Source: Bacteroidetes bacterium GWF2_35_48
Lineage (GTDB): Bacteria; Bacteroidota; Bacteroidia; Bacteroidales; GWF2-35-48
Assembly: GCA_001769125.1 (NCBI GenBank)
Contig: MEOG01000053.1
Span: forward strand, 1 to 32,152
Length of the DNA: 32,152 bases
Direction of reading: 5' to 3'
Both the position numbers and the translations under genes were made by a program. Positions 23,035-31,837 of the stretch are shown piece after piece. A model generated the notes under the pieces. That model did no database searches. It was not told where the DNA came from and was given only the letters and a program-made list of their open reading frames with translations. Each line of letters starts with the position of its first letter. Positions within the stretch are counted from its first letter, which is position 1.

Positions 23035-25935
23035 ATGGCAACAGATAAATTTGTATTAAGGCACAATGGTCCGCGACCAGCAGAAGTAGAGAGTATGTTA
23101 AAAACAATCGGAGCAACAAGCCTCGATCAATTAATTGATGAAACAGTTCCAAAAACAATCCGGCTTTCCAAACCACTGAATCTTTCTGATGGAATGAGCG
23201 AATATGAATATGCGATCAGAATCAAAGAAATTGCTTCAAAAAATAAAATGTATAAATCATATATCGGTACCGGATACTACGAAACAATTCTTCCGGCAGT
23301 TATTCAAAGAAATATTCTTGAAAACCCAAGCTGGTACACATCTTACACGCCCTATCAGGCAGAAATTTCTCAGGGACGTCTTGAGGCTTTGTTAAATTTT
23401 CAAACGGTTGTAATGGATTTAACAGGAATGGAAATTACAAATGCTTCGTTACTTGATGAAGCAACAGCCGCTGCAGAAGCCATGTTGATGATGTTCAACA
23501 GCCGATCAAGAAATGCTGTAAAAAATAATGCAAATATTCTTCTTGTTGACGAAAATATTTTTCTACAATCTTTAGATGTAATCATTACCCGTTCTGCGCC
23601 GCTCGGAATTGAGCTAAAAATATGCAAGTACACCGATTTTTCCTTTAATGAAAAAACATTTGGCGCTATTGTTCAATATCCTGCTGCCGATGGAAAAATT
23701 CTTGATTATAAAGAGATGGCAAGCAAAGCGCATGCTGCAGAATGTATGGTTGCTGTTGCAGCCGACCTGTTAAGTCTTGTTTTACTTACTCCTCCCGGCG
23801 AATGGGGTGCTGATATCGTGGTTGGCTCAACGCAACGATTCGGTATTCCTATGGGTTTCGGAGGTCCTCATGCCGGCTTTTTTGCATCACTGGAAAAATA
23901 CAAAAGAACCATACCCGGTCGTATTATCGGTGTAACGGTTGATGTTAACGGAGAAAAAGCACTGCGCCTTTCTTTGCAAACAAGAGAACAGCATATCAAA
24001 AGGGAAAGAGCAACCTCAAACATTTGTACTGCTCAGGCACTTCTTGCAACCATGGCAGGAATGTATGCAGTCTATCACGGAAAAGAAGGACTTCAACGCA
24101 TTTCAATACATGTTCACGGAACAGCAAACACGATAGCAGAAGAATTGGTTAAATTAGGATATACTCAAGAAAATAAAGACTTTTTTGATACTTTGTTAAT
24201 AAGCTTACCTGCTTCCATCAAAGCTTCCGATATTGAAAAAATTGCTTTGTCAAAAAAGATTAATTTCAAGTACATTGATGAAAAACAAATCAGCATAAGC
24301 ATTAATGAAACAACACTGCCTAAAGATGCTGAAGATATAATAACCGTTTTTGCTGAAGCTTGCGGAAAAAAAATATCGGGAATTACAATTTCAGAAAAAA
24401 CATCTTTTGATTCCAAATTCAAACGCAAATCCGATTTTCTTCATCTGAATGTTTTTAAAGCTTACCGCTGCGAAAGTGAGATGATGCGCTATATTAAAAA
24501 ATTAGAACGAAAAGATATTTCTCTTACCCATTCAATGATTTCTCTCGGCTCGTGCACGATGAAGCTCAATGCTGCGAACGAACTGCTCGCTCTCAGCTTT
24601 GCCGAGTTCGGAAACATACACCCATTTGTTCCCGCAGAACAAGCAGAAGGTTATCATCTGTTGATTGAAGAACTGGGTAAAGATTTATGCATAATCACAG
24701 GTTTTGATGCAATTTCATTTCAACCGAATTCAGGCGCAGCCGGCGAATATGCAGGTCTTATGGTTATTCGGCAATACCACATCAGTCAGGGGCAGGGACA
24801 CAGAAATGTTGCCATCATTCCGGCTTCTGCACACGGAACAAATCCTGCAAGCGCAGCTATGGCTGGTATGCAGGTTGTTGTTGTTGACTGCGATGAAAAA
24901 GGAAACATCAATATCGAAGACCTGAAATGCAAAGCAGAAAAACATAAAGACAATTTATCCTGCTTCATGGTTACCTATCCTTCTACTCATGGCGTTTTCG
25001 AGAGCAAAATAAAAGAGATGAATGCTATTATTCATCAATGCGGGGGTCAGGTTTATATGGATGGCGCAAATATGAATGCCCAGGTTGGACTTACAAATCC
25101 TGCAAACATTGGAGCAGACGTTTGTCACCTTAATCTACATAAAACCTTTGCTATTCCTCACGGTGGAGGCGGTCCGGGTGTTGGTCCTATCTGCGTTGCA
25201 AAACATCTCGTAGAATTTCTACCCTCCCACCCTGTTGTTAAAACCGGTGGAGAAAAAGGAATCAAAGCAGTTGCAGCTGCTCCTTTCGGAAGCCCGCTTG
25301 TACTTACAATTTCTCATGCATATATCAAAATGATGGGTGGAAACGGACTGCTCGATGCTACGAAATATGCTATTCTTAATGCAAATTATATTGCTTCGGC
25401 TCTTAAACCTTATTTCGACGTTCTCTACACAGGAGAAACAGGTCGTGTTGCGCATGAAATGATTCTCGATTGCCGCAAATTCAAACACGATCAGAACACC
25501 GATATTTCGGAATCAGACATTGCAAAAAGACTTATGGATTACGGTTTTCATGCTCCTACCCTCTCCTTCCCTGTTCATGGAACGTTAATGGTGGAACCAA
25601 CAGAGAGCGAATCATTACAGGAACTCGACCGTTTCATTGAAGCTATGATTTGTATCCGAAAGGAAATTAATGACGTAACAAACGGCACTGTAGATAAAAA
25701 AGACAATGTACTGAAAAACGCTCCTCACACGCAGGATGTAGTAATTGCTGATGAATGGAGACACTCCTACGGTCGCGAAAAAGCAGCTTTCCCTCTGAAA
25801 TGGGTTGCTGATAATAAATTCTGGCCCGGCTGCAGCAGAGTAGATGACGCTTTTGGAGACAGAAATCTCGTTTGCTCCTGCGCTCCAATTGATGAATACC
25901 GTACAGAAATCTATAAATTCGAAAATCTAAAATAA
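23035..25935 (+). CDS. gcvP: Glycine dehydrogenase (decarboxylating), P-protein
   Basis: 966-residue cytoplasmic enzyme, the full-length fused form of the P-protein of the glycine cleavage system. It decarboxylates glycine using pyridoxal phosphate and passes the aminomethyl group to the lipoyl arm of GcvH. The start MATDKFVLRHNGPRPAEVESM is standard. The N-terminal half carries YIGTGYYET, TPYQAEISQGRLEALLNFQT and the G-rich FGFGGPHAGF-like segment (GIPMGFGGPHAGFFA). The C-terminal half has SLGSCTMKLNA and the pyridoxal lysine Lys703 in HLNLHKTFAIPHGGGGPG. No gcvT or gcvH gene is nearby, which is common in Bacteroidota. Confidence 0.97.
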   Translation: MATDKFVLRHNGPRPAEVESMLKTIGATSLDQLIDETVPKTIRLSKPLNLSDGMSEYEYAIRIKEIASKNKMYKSYIGTGYYETILPAVIQRNILENPSWYTSYTPYQAEISQGRLEALLNFQTVVMDLTGMEITNASLLDEATAAAEAMLMMFNSRSRNAVKNNANILLVDENIFLQSLDVIITRSAPLGIELKICKYTDFSFNEKTFGAIVQYPAADGKILDYKEMASKAHAAECMVAVAADLLSLVLLTPPGEWGADIVVGSTQRFGIPMGFGGPHAGFFASLEKYKRTIPGRIIGVTVDVNGEKALRLSLQTREQHIKRERATSNICTAQALLATMAGMYAVYHGKEGLQRISIHVHGTANTIAEELVKLGYTQENKDFFDTLLISLPASIKASDIEKIALSKKINFKYIDEKQISISINETTLPKDAEDIITVFAEACGKKISGITISEKTSFDSKFKRKSDFLHLNVFKAYRCESEMMRYIKKLERKDISLTHSMISLGSCTMKLNAANELLALSFAEFGNIHPFVPAEQAEGYHLLIEELGKDLCIITGFDAISFQPNSGAAGEYAGLMVIRQYHISQGQGHRNVAIIPASAHGTNPASAAMAGMQVVVVDCDEKGNINIEDLKCKAEKHKDNLSCFMVTYPSTHGVFESKIKEMNAIIHQCGGQVYMDGANMNAQVGLTNPANIGADVCHLNLHKTFAIPHGGGGPGVGPICVAKHLVEFLPSHPVVKTGGEKGIKAVAAAPFGSPLVLTISHAYIKMMGGNGLLDATKYAILNANYIASALKPYFDVLYTGETGRVAHEMILDCRKFKHDQNTDISESDIAKRLMDYGFHAPTLSFPVHGTLMVEPTESESLQELDRFIEAMICIRKEINDVTNGTVDKKDNVLKNAPHTQDVVIADEWRHSYGREKAAFPLKWVADNKFWPGCSRVDDAFGDRNLVCSCAPIDEYRTEIYKFENLK

Positions 25936-26057
25936 CTCAGCTTTCACATAAATTAATTCGCAAAAAAATGATAACAGCAGCCATTTTCAAGAGAATAATA
26001 AAATGTTTTTTGCTTTTCCTTGTTTCATGAAAAATTAGGAATGAAATCAAAAAAATA

Positions 26058-26216
26058 ATATTCCGGTGCGCTGCACCTTTGTAAACAACGCAGCTATCGC
26101 TGCTACAAATGTTATCGCAGCTCTGCTGCTATATTTGGAATACAGCGGCAGAGCCGCAAAATATTTGTAAAATATTAAAGACTATAGAAAAACCAAGGTG
26201 CAGAGTACCGGAATAT
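26058..26216. repeat. 159-bp inverted-repeat element
   Basis: The outer arms are ATATTCCGGT...CTGCACC (26058-26081) and its inverse (26194-26216), differing at only a few positions. The inside holds further hairpin words: GCGGCAGAGCCGC near 26142-26154 and repeated CGCAGCT with CTGCTGC. It has no open frame of its own. Confidence 0.75.
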
Positions 26217-26242
26217 ATACTGAACGATTACAAATTTAATTA

Positions 26243-26250
26243 TATTTTTG
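26243..26250 (+). promoter_or_regulatory. -7 box without an annotated gene
   Basis: TATTTTTG is a full match to TAnnTTTG. It would start a transcript near 26257 that ends at the hairpin 26386-26410. Confidence 0.45.
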
Positions 26251-26256
26251 TAGCCC

Positions 26257-26410
26257 ATTTTAGCTATGCCGTCGAAGTATCTTTTATATGGATTAATGTT
26301 AACAATAGGTTCAAATTACAAAAATAAATAGTTCTTTTTCATGCGAAAGTTCAGTAAAATAATAACGCTATAAAATTTATCTTACAGGGCTGCTTCATGC
26401 AGCCTTGTTT
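26257..26410 (+). ncRNA. Candidate small transcript of about 150 nt
   Basis: A consensus -7 box and a strong terminator bracket about 150 bases. The only open frame is 21 codons (ATG at 26266, stop at 26329-26331; MPSKYLLYGLMLTIGSNYKN then K). It could be a small RNA, a leader or a tiny peptide gene. No known RNA family is recognised. Confidence 0.3.
26386..26410 (+). terminator. Intrinsic terminator
   Basis: AGGGCTGC pairs with GCAGCCTT around a TTCAT loop, followed by GTTTTTAT on the plus strand. No protein gene lies close upstream. Confidence 0.7.
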
Positions 26411-26433
26411 TTATGAATACACAAAATCTATAT

Positions 26434-26580
26434 AGTGCTTGATAAGAAAACGTCAATTTCAGCGTTACTCTCGACCTGAAAAACAGTCATGTACATTAGT
26501 ACACTCCTTATTTTCAGGTCTTCGAAAGCCCTGCCTACCGGACAGGCAGGCTTGAACTTGACGTTTTCTTATCAAGCACT
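26434..26580. mobile_element. MITE-like element, copy 2, with perfect terminal repeats
   Basis: 147 bp with perfect 23-bp terminal inverted repeats beginning AGTGCTTGATAAGAAAAC (26434-26456 and 26558-26580). The inside contains GCGTTACTCTCG, TGTACATTAGTACA, TTTTCAGG and CTTCGAAAGCC, in the same order as the inverted copy at 11558-11711. GACCTGAAAA and TTTTCAGGTC form a 10-bp inner stem. No transposase is present. It ends 30 bp before the mqnC start. Confidence 0.82.
26530..26550. repeat. 21-bp hairpin repeat nested in MITE-like copy 2
   Basis: CCTGCCT (26530-26536) pairs with AGGCAGG (26544-26550). Copy 1 has AAGC joined directly to CTTG at this place, so the hairpin looks inserted. Its arms match the hairpin at 6604-6630. 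Confidence 0.7.
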
Positions 26581-26610
26581 GACATTGTCAAACAAAAAAT
26601 ATAAATTTTC

Positions 26611-27696
26611 TTGCTAACACTATATAAAAAAGCTTTAAATCTCGAATGGCTCAGCCTCGAAGAAGGCGTATTTTTATTTAAGAATGCGCCTCTTTCCGAA
26701 TTGATATTTATCGGAAATGAATTGAGAAAACAACACAATCACGGAAATAATGTTACATGGATGATTGATAGAAATGTCAACATTACCAATGTGTGCTGCT
26801 CTCAATGCAAATTTTGTAATTTTTTCAGAAAACCGGGAAGTGGGGATAGCTATATTACATCAATCGAAGAATACAAAAATAAAATTACAGAATTATTTGA
26901 TTTGGGAGGAAATCAGGTACTATTACAGGGAGGACTGCATCCGGGGTTAAAATTAAATTTTCACATACAACTTTTCAAAGAGCTAAAAACACTTTTCCCT
27001 AAACTAAAACTGCATGCACTGGGTCCTCCTGAAATTATCCATATAGCAAAGCTTGAGAAAAAAAGTCCAGAAATAATTCTGAAAGCCCTTATGGAAGCAG
27101 GTCTTGATAGTTTGCCCGGAGCAGGCGCAGAAATTTTGAGCGACAGGGTTCGAAGAATTATTTCTCCCGCAAAATGCACAACTCAGGAATGGCTTGATGT
27201 TATGAAAGAAGCGCACAAGCTAAACCTTCCAACCTCTGCAACCATGATGTTCGGGCATGTAGAAACCCTTGAAGAAAGAATACAACATCTGATTTTACTT
27301 AGGGAAACACAATCTGTTAAACCCGATGGAGCTTACGGCTTTATTGCTTTTATTCCATGGCCTTTTCAGGATAATAATACTGAAATGAAAAATAAACTTG
27401 GAATAAAAAATTCTGTAAAATCAGAAGAATACATCCGCACCATTGCAATAAGCAGAATTATGCTTCCCAATATTCAAAACATACAAGCATCGTGGCTGAC
27501 TGTAGGAAAAAATACAGCGCAGGTTTGCCTTAATGCAGGCGCAAATGATCTCGGTTCTATTATGATTGAAGAAAATGTAGTATCATCAGCGGGAGCAAAA
27601 TACTCGATGAATGCAGAAGAGCTACAGCAAACAATTTCAGAAGCAGGCTTTACTCCAAAACAGCGAAATCAAAAATACGAAACCTGTAATTTTTAA
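26611..27696 (+). CDS. mqnC: Cyclic dehypoxanthinyl futalosine synthase (MqnC)
   Basis: 361-residue radical SAM enzyme that cyclises dehypoxanthine futalosine in the futalosine route to menaquinone. Seen: the iron-sulfur motif C-x3-C-x2-C at Cys62, Cys66, Cys69 (NVCCSQCKFCNF); QVLLQGGLHPG; LHALGPPEI; LPGAGAEILSDRVRRIISP; PTSATMMFGHVET; and GANDLGSIMIEENVVS. These match MqnC rather than MqnE or CofH by the KCTTQEWL and ASWLTVG segments. No ATG exists near a plausible N-terminus. The frame is closed by a stop at 26602-26604, so TTG at 26611 is the only sensible start. A MITE-like element ends 30 bp upstream and probably lies in or next to the promoter. A second mqn gene is not in the window. 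Confidence 0.92.
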   Translation: MLTLYKKALNLEWLSLEEGVFLFKNAPLSELIFIGNELRKQHNHGNNVTWMIDRNVNITNVCCSQCKFCNFFRKPGSGDSYITSIEEYKNKITELFDLGGNQVLLQGGLHPGLKLNFHIQLFKELKTLFPKLKLHALGPPEIIHIAKLEKKSPEIILKALMEAGLDSLPGAGAEILSDRVRRIISPAKCTTQEWLDVMKEAHKLNLPTSATMMFGHVETLEERIQHLILLRETQSVKPDGAYGFIAFIPWPFQDNNTEMKNKLGIKNSVKSEEYIRTIAISRIMLPNIQNIQASWLTVGKNTAQVCLNAGANDLGSIMIEENVVSSAGAKYSMNAEELQQTISEAGFTPKQRNQKYETCNF

Positions 27697-27735
27697 ATAT
27701 TTCAATTCATATTTTGAAATCAAACAGAATTTACC

Positions 27736-27743
27736 TATTTTTG
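27736..27743 (+). promoter_or_regulatory. -7 box of tRNA-Arg
   Basis: TATTTTTG, a full match to TAnnTTTG, is 20-27 bp before the tRNA 5' end. Confidence 0.65.
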
Positions 27744-27762
27744 CAAACTTTCAAAGAAAATT

Positions 27763-27836
27763 GGTTCCGTAGCTCAGTTGGATAGAGCAACAGCCTTCTA
27801 AGCTGTGGGTCATGGGTTCGAGCCCCGTCGGAATCA
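27763..27836 (+). tRNA. tRNA-Arg (anticodon TCT)
   Basis: 74 bases. Acceptor arm GGTTCCG/CGGAATC (with one G-T pair) and discriminator A. D-arm GCTCAGTTGGATAGAGC. Anticodon stem ACAGC/GCTGT with loop CTTCTAA (anticodon 27797-27799), and T-arm with GGTTCGAGCC. CCA is not encoded. It reads AGA/AGG codons. Confidence 0.96.
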
Positions 27837-27842
27837 CTAAAA

Positions 27843-27890
27843 AAATAAAACGACTGAAAATTATTGTTTTAACTTTCAGTCGTTTTATTT
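27843..27890 (+). terminator. Long hairpin terminator after tRNA-Arg
   Basis: A perfect 17-bp stem (27843-27859 with 27874-27890) around a 14-base loop, six bases after the tRNA end; the 3' arm is T-rich (CGTTTTATTT). The bases 27891-28135 beyond it hold no visible gene. Confidence 0.85.
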
Positions 27891-28135
27891 GCTTACTTCG
27901 TAAATAAATATTTCTCACTTCAATCATACAAAATTTAGCTGAAAGATTTGATGTGGTGAAAAACATTTTTCAGTATCAGCAAAAAAATGCTTGTTTTTTA
28001 GCGTACTGGGACATTTATTCTGCTTAAAATAAAAAATAAACAAAAAGTTTTTCTATAACATATTTTCTCTATTGCAGGAAGTTTTTATTATTTATAATAT
28101 TGGAAATTAATTATTAACTAATAATTTCATTAAAA

Positions 28136-29341
28136 ATGAAGATACTTGTTTTAAATTGTGGTAGTTCTTCCATCAAATACCAGTTATTTGATATGACAAC
28201 AGGGGCAGATGTAATTGCTAAAGGTATTATTGAAAGAGTCGGATTGGAAAATGCAGAGCTGAAACATGAGGCAACCGGAAAAGAAAAGCATAAATCCATT
28301 CACGTTGTCCCCGACCATACCATTGGAATTGACCTGATATTAAAAACTCTTATGGATCCTGTGTTGGGAGTTATTAAAGACAAGTATGAAATAAAAGCTG
28401 TCGGGCATCGTGTTGTACATGGAGGCGAAACATTCAGTGGCAGTGTTATGATTACAAAGGCTGTTGTGGATAAAATGGAAGAATGTGTAGATTTAGCTCC
28501 TCTTCACAATCCTGCTAATCTCAAAGGTATTTATGCCATGCAAAAACTTTTACCGGAAGTACCACAATGCGGAACATTCGACACAGCCTTTCATCAGACA
28601 ATGCCCGAGCATACCTATTTATATGCTCTCCCTTATGAGCTTTATGAAAAATATAAAATCAGAAGATATGGTTTCCACGGAGCAAGTCACAAATTTGTTT
28701 CTATGCAGGCTGCAGAAATATTAGGAAAAAAATACGAAGATATTAATATCATAACTTGTCATCTTGGAAACGGTGCTTCCATTGCAGCAGTTAAAAAAGG
28801 AAAATCCTATGATACGTCAATGGGACTCACTCCTGTTGAAGGTCTAATTATGGGAACCCGTTGCGGAGACCTTGACCTCGGTGCTTTCATGTATATTATT
28901 GACAAAGAAAAATTAGATATGAACGGTGCTTCCAATCTCATAAATAAAAAATCCGGAGTGCTAGGTATTTCAGGGGTTTCTTCTGATATGAGAGACATAG
29001 AAGATGCATCGTGGAATAAAGGAAACAAAAGAGCCACACTTGCTTTGGATATGTATTTCTATCGCGTTAAAAAATATATAGGCGCGTATGCAGCTGCAAT
29101 GGGTGGTGTTGATGCAATCGTATTTACTGGGGGCATTGGCGAAAACGGACCCGAAACCCGCGAAGCTATTTGCAGCGGTCTTGAATTCATGGGAGTAGAA
29201 TTTAATCCTCAGGCTAATGATAAACTCAGAGGAAAAGTTGCAGATATTTCCAAGCCTGAATCAAGAGTGAAAGTTCTGGTTATCCCGACTAATGAAGAGT
29301 TAGTTATTGCTCAGGATACCATGGCTATCATTAATTCATAA
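28136..29341 (+). CDS. ackA: Acetate kinase
   Basis: 401-residue cytoplasmic enzyme that interconverts acetyl phosphate + ADP and acetate + ATP. Signature motifs are present: MKILVLNCGSSSIKYQLFDM (Asn7), GHRVVHGGE, FDTAFHQTMP, RRYGFHGASHK, CHLGNGASI, MGTRCGDLD, FTGGIGENGPE and the C-terminal PTNEELVIA with the catalytic Glu. Length is standard. In many Bacteroidota, pta is the partner gene, but it is not next to ackA here. The gene is monocistronic, with a terminator 25 bp after the stop. Confidence 0.97.
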   Translation: MKILVLNCGSSSIKYQLFDMTTGADVIAKGIIERVGLENAELKHEATGKEKHKSIHVVPDHTIGIDLILKTLMDPVLGVIKDKYEIKAVGHRVVHGGETFSGSVMITKAVVDKMEECVDLAPLHNPANLKGIYAMQKLLPEVPQCGTFDTAFHQTMPEHTYLYALPYELYEKYKIRRYGFHGASHKFVSMQAAEILGKKYEDINIITCHLGNGASIAAVKKGKSYDTSMGLTPVEGLIMGTRCGDLDLGAFMYIIDKEKLDMNGASNLINKKSGVLGISGVSSDMRDIEDASWNKGNKRATLALDMYFYRVKKYIGAYAAAMGGVDAIVFTGGIGENGPETREAICSGLEFMGVEFNPQANDKLRGKVADISKPESRVKVLVIPTNEELVIAQDTMAIINS

Positions 29342-29365
29342 TTCTGAATTGTCTGAAAATTTAAT

Positions 29366-29405
29366 AAAGCTAATTCTGTCTAATCGCAGAGTTAGCTTTT
29401 TTTAT
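29366..29405 (+). terminator. Intrinsic terminator of ackA
   Basis: AAAGCTAA pairs with TTAGCTTT, with TCTG/CAGA extending the stem inside. It is followed by a run of T. Confidence 0.85.
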
Positions 29406-29460
29406 AAAATAATATTAAGACACTAATTTCACAAATAACATATATCATTTTATGATAAAT

Positions 29461-29554
29461 AGTGCATGCAAAAAAAAGTCAACTTTCTGTATTTCGGCAA
29501 GCTCAACATAGCACGTTACTCTTGCCTGAAATTGAACTTTTCTTATCAATCACA
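29461..29554. mobile_element. MITE-like element, decayed copy 3
   Basis: 94 bp. The left end AGTGCATGCAAAAAAAAGTC matches most of the AGTGCTTGATAAGAAAACGTC end of copy 2. The right end (29532-29554) matches it at 19 of 23 positions. The inside keeps GTTACTCTTGCCTGAAA but lacks the TGTAC hairpin and CTTCGAAAGCC part, so it appears internally deleted. It fills the otherwise gene-free gap before the Fe-S oxidoreductase gene. Confidence 0.65.
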
Positions 29555-29641
29555 TGAGTTTTCTTGCTGCACTAAATATGTGTAATTCGTGTCAGAACAA
29601 TGTATAAAAAACATTAATTTATAAAATAAATTTCAAATAAA

Positions 29642-31711
29642 ATGATTAAACAAATTGTATTTTCGATAGCCCTGTTTATTGCTTTCGCAGTTTTTCTTTT
29701 TACAGTTAAACGTTTGTATTCATTTTTTAAACTTACAAAACCGGCTCCCATAAAGCATATTGGAAAACGCATCGCTGAAATGATTATGGTTTCAGGCTTT
29801 CAGACAAAAATTTTAAGAAAGCCTGTTATCGGATTATTGCACGCACTGGTTTTCTGGGGTTTTATGGTTATCCTCATCGGAAGTATCGAAATGATTATTG
29901 ACGGGATAACAGGACATGAAAAAATCTTTGCTTTTTTAGGACCGTTCTATGATTTCTTTATGGCTTCCGGAGATATTTTTGCATACATTATAGTTATTGC
30001 AATTTCTGTTTTTCTGGTCAGAAGACTTTCAGGAAATATCAAACGCTTCAATGGACCTGAGCTAAGTCATAAAAATCATTTTGACGCAATAATCTCTCTA
30101 TCTCTTATCTTATTTCTGATGGTATCGCTTGCGGCTATGAACATTTACTATCTTGCAAGTCCGCAGGAAGTGTATCATGGAGTTTACCCTATCAGCGCAC
30201 TGATTGCGCCCCTTTTTCAAGGAATGCACAGTTCTTATATTATGTATGAAATATGCTGGTGGAGCCACATTCTGTTAGTTTTAATTTTCGCAAACATCCT
30301 CCCCTACTCCAAGCATTTTCATGTTTTTCTTTCGGTTCCTAATACATTTTTAAGCAGAATCGAACCCCTTGGGAAACTCACAACCATGGATTCTATTACA
30401 AAAGAAGTAAAGTCCATGATGAATCCGGAAACAGCTTATGCAACACCTGCTGAAGATGTAGTAATCGAACGTTTCGGAGTAAAAGATATTGAAGATGTAA
30501 CATGGAAAAATTATTTCGATTCTCTTTCCTGCACCCAATGCGGCAGATGTACATCGGTGTGCCCTGCAAACATTACAGGAAAAAAATTATCTCCCAGAAA
30601 AGTAATGATGGATATTCGTTCCAGAATGAACGAAAAAGGACCGGGTCTCGTTAAAAATGGAAAAGAATTCAGCGATAACAAATCTTTAGTGCGTGATTAT
30701 ATTTCTCCGGAAGAACTCTGGGCATGCACCACCTGTAATGCCTGCGCAAAAGAATGCCCGATTAACATAAGCCAGCCAACATTGATTGTAGATATGCGCC
30801 GTTACCTTGTAATGGAAGAATCGTCTGCCCCGTCGGGAATCAACGCTATTTTCAACAATATTCAGAATAACGGGGCGCCCTGGCAATTCTCGCCGCAAGA
30901 CAGACTCATCTGGACACAAGAAAAAGGAGGAGTGGAAGTTCCTGTGATGGCAAATGTTTTTGCTCAGGGAAAAAAACCTGAATATCTTTTCTGGGTTGGC
31001 TGTGCAGGTGCTTTTGACGATCGTTACAAAAAAGTTTCACGCGCATTTGCAAAAATTCTGAATGCTCTGAATATTGATTATGCTGTTTTGGGAACCGAAG
31101 AAACATGTACCGGCGACCCTGCGCGAAGAGCAGGTAATGAAATGCTGTTTCAGATGCAGGCGCTCATGAATATCGAAACATTCAAAATATATGAAGTAAA
31201 GAAAATTATTACTATTTGCCCACACTGTTTTAATACGTTTAAAAATGAATATCCCGATCTTGGAGGAAATTATGAAGTAGTTCATTACACGACCTTATTA
31301 AAGGAGGCTATTGAAACCGGAAAAATTAAACTGAATGATTCTCCTTTTACCGGGAAAAAAATCACGTACCACGATCCCTGTTATTTAGGCCGCGCTAATA
31401 ATGATTATAAAAATCCGCGAAATATTATTCATTCTGTAAATGCCGAGTTGGTTGAAATGGAACGAAACAAAAGTTTTGCTTTGTGCTGTGGCGCAGGTGG
31501 CGGACAAATGTTTAAAGAAGCCGAAAAAGGAAATAAAGAAATTTTTATTGAACGCACCGAAGAAGCCCTTGAAACAAAAGCAGAAATTATTGCCAGCGCA
31601 TGCCCATTCTGTATGGTTATGCTTACTGATGGATTAAAATACAAAAACAAAGAAGAAGAAATTTACAACTACGACCTTGCTGAATTGATTGCAATAGCTA
31701 TGAAGTTGTAG
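29642..31711 (+). CDS. Membrane-bound Fe-S oxidoreductase (HdrD/GlpC-like)
   Basis: 689 residues. The N-terminal part has five or six membrane segments (about 4-22, 64-86, 110-128, 148-170, 205-221), resembling the cytochrome b/NarI-type gamma subunit. Next are two [4Fe-4S] motifs, CTQCGRCTSVCP (Cys297, 300, 303, 307) and CTTCNACAKECP (362, 365, 368, 372). Two CCG (cysteine-rich) domains follow: Cys454 with CPHC (526, 529) and Cys580 (HDPC); then CCGAGGG (615, 616) with CPFC (654, 657). This fused architecture, found in many Bacteroidota, is thought to pass electrons between a soluble donor (for example ETF or lactate/glycolate-type dehydrogenases) and menaquinone. Partner and donor are unknown. 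It may use the menaquinone made through the MqnC route. Confidence 0.88.
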   Translation: MIKQIVFSIALFIAFAVFLFTVKRLYSFFKLTKPAPIKHIGKRIAEMIMVSGFQTKILRKPVIGLLHALVFWGFMVILIGSIEMIIDGITGHEKIFAFLGPFYDFFMASGDIFAYIIVIAISVFLVRRLSGNIKRFNGPELSHKNHFDAIISLSLILFLMVSLAAMNIYYLASPQEVYHGVYPISALIAPLFQGMHSSYIMYEICWWSHILLVLIFANILPYSKHFHVFLSVPNTFLSRIEPLGKLTTMDSITKEVKSMMNPETAYATPAEDVVIERFGVKDIEDVTWKNYFDSLSCTQCGRCTSVCPANITGKKLSPRKVMMDIRSRMNEKGPGLVKNGKEFSDNKSLVRDYISPEELWACTTCNACAKECPINISQPTLIVDMRRYLVMEESSAPSGINAIFNNIQNNGAPWQFSPQDRLIWTQEKGGVEVPVMANVFAQGKKPEYLFWVGCAGAFDDRYKKVSRAFAKILNALNIDYAVLGTEETCTGDPARRAGNEMLFQMQALMNIETFKIYEVKKIITICPHCFNTFKNEYPDLGGNYEVVHYTTLLKEAIETGKIKLNDSPFTGKKITYHDPCYLGRANNDYKNPRNIIHSVNAELVEMERNKSFALCCGAGGGQMFKEAEKGNKEIFIERTEEALETKAEIIASACPFCMVMLTDGLKYKNKEEEIYNYDLAELIAIAMKL

Positions 31712-31837
31712 TGAACAAGAGTTTTTTCACTTCTTAATTTTGTATACAAATATGTACGGTAAATTTAAAAACAGGACAACTAAAAGGTAGCTGAAATAAG
31801 AGTTCTGAGGAATTTTATGCGCTATGATTTTAAATAA

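Larger units (their letters stand above)
25936..26610. other. Gene-free region with three repeat or transcript features
   Basis: 675 bases between gcvP and mqnC hold no convincing protein gene. They contain an inverted-repeat element (26058-26216), a promoter plus terminator pair (26243-26410) and a MITE-like element (26434-26580), each given below. Confidence 0.8.

Noticed and set aside
26109-26327. Plus-strand open frame of 72 codons
   Set aside because: It runs through the inverted-repeat element and the promoter/terminator stretch and resembles no protein.
27751-27966. Minus-strand open frame over tRNA-Arg
   Set aside because: It is the antisense of the tRNA and its terminator, a common false call.
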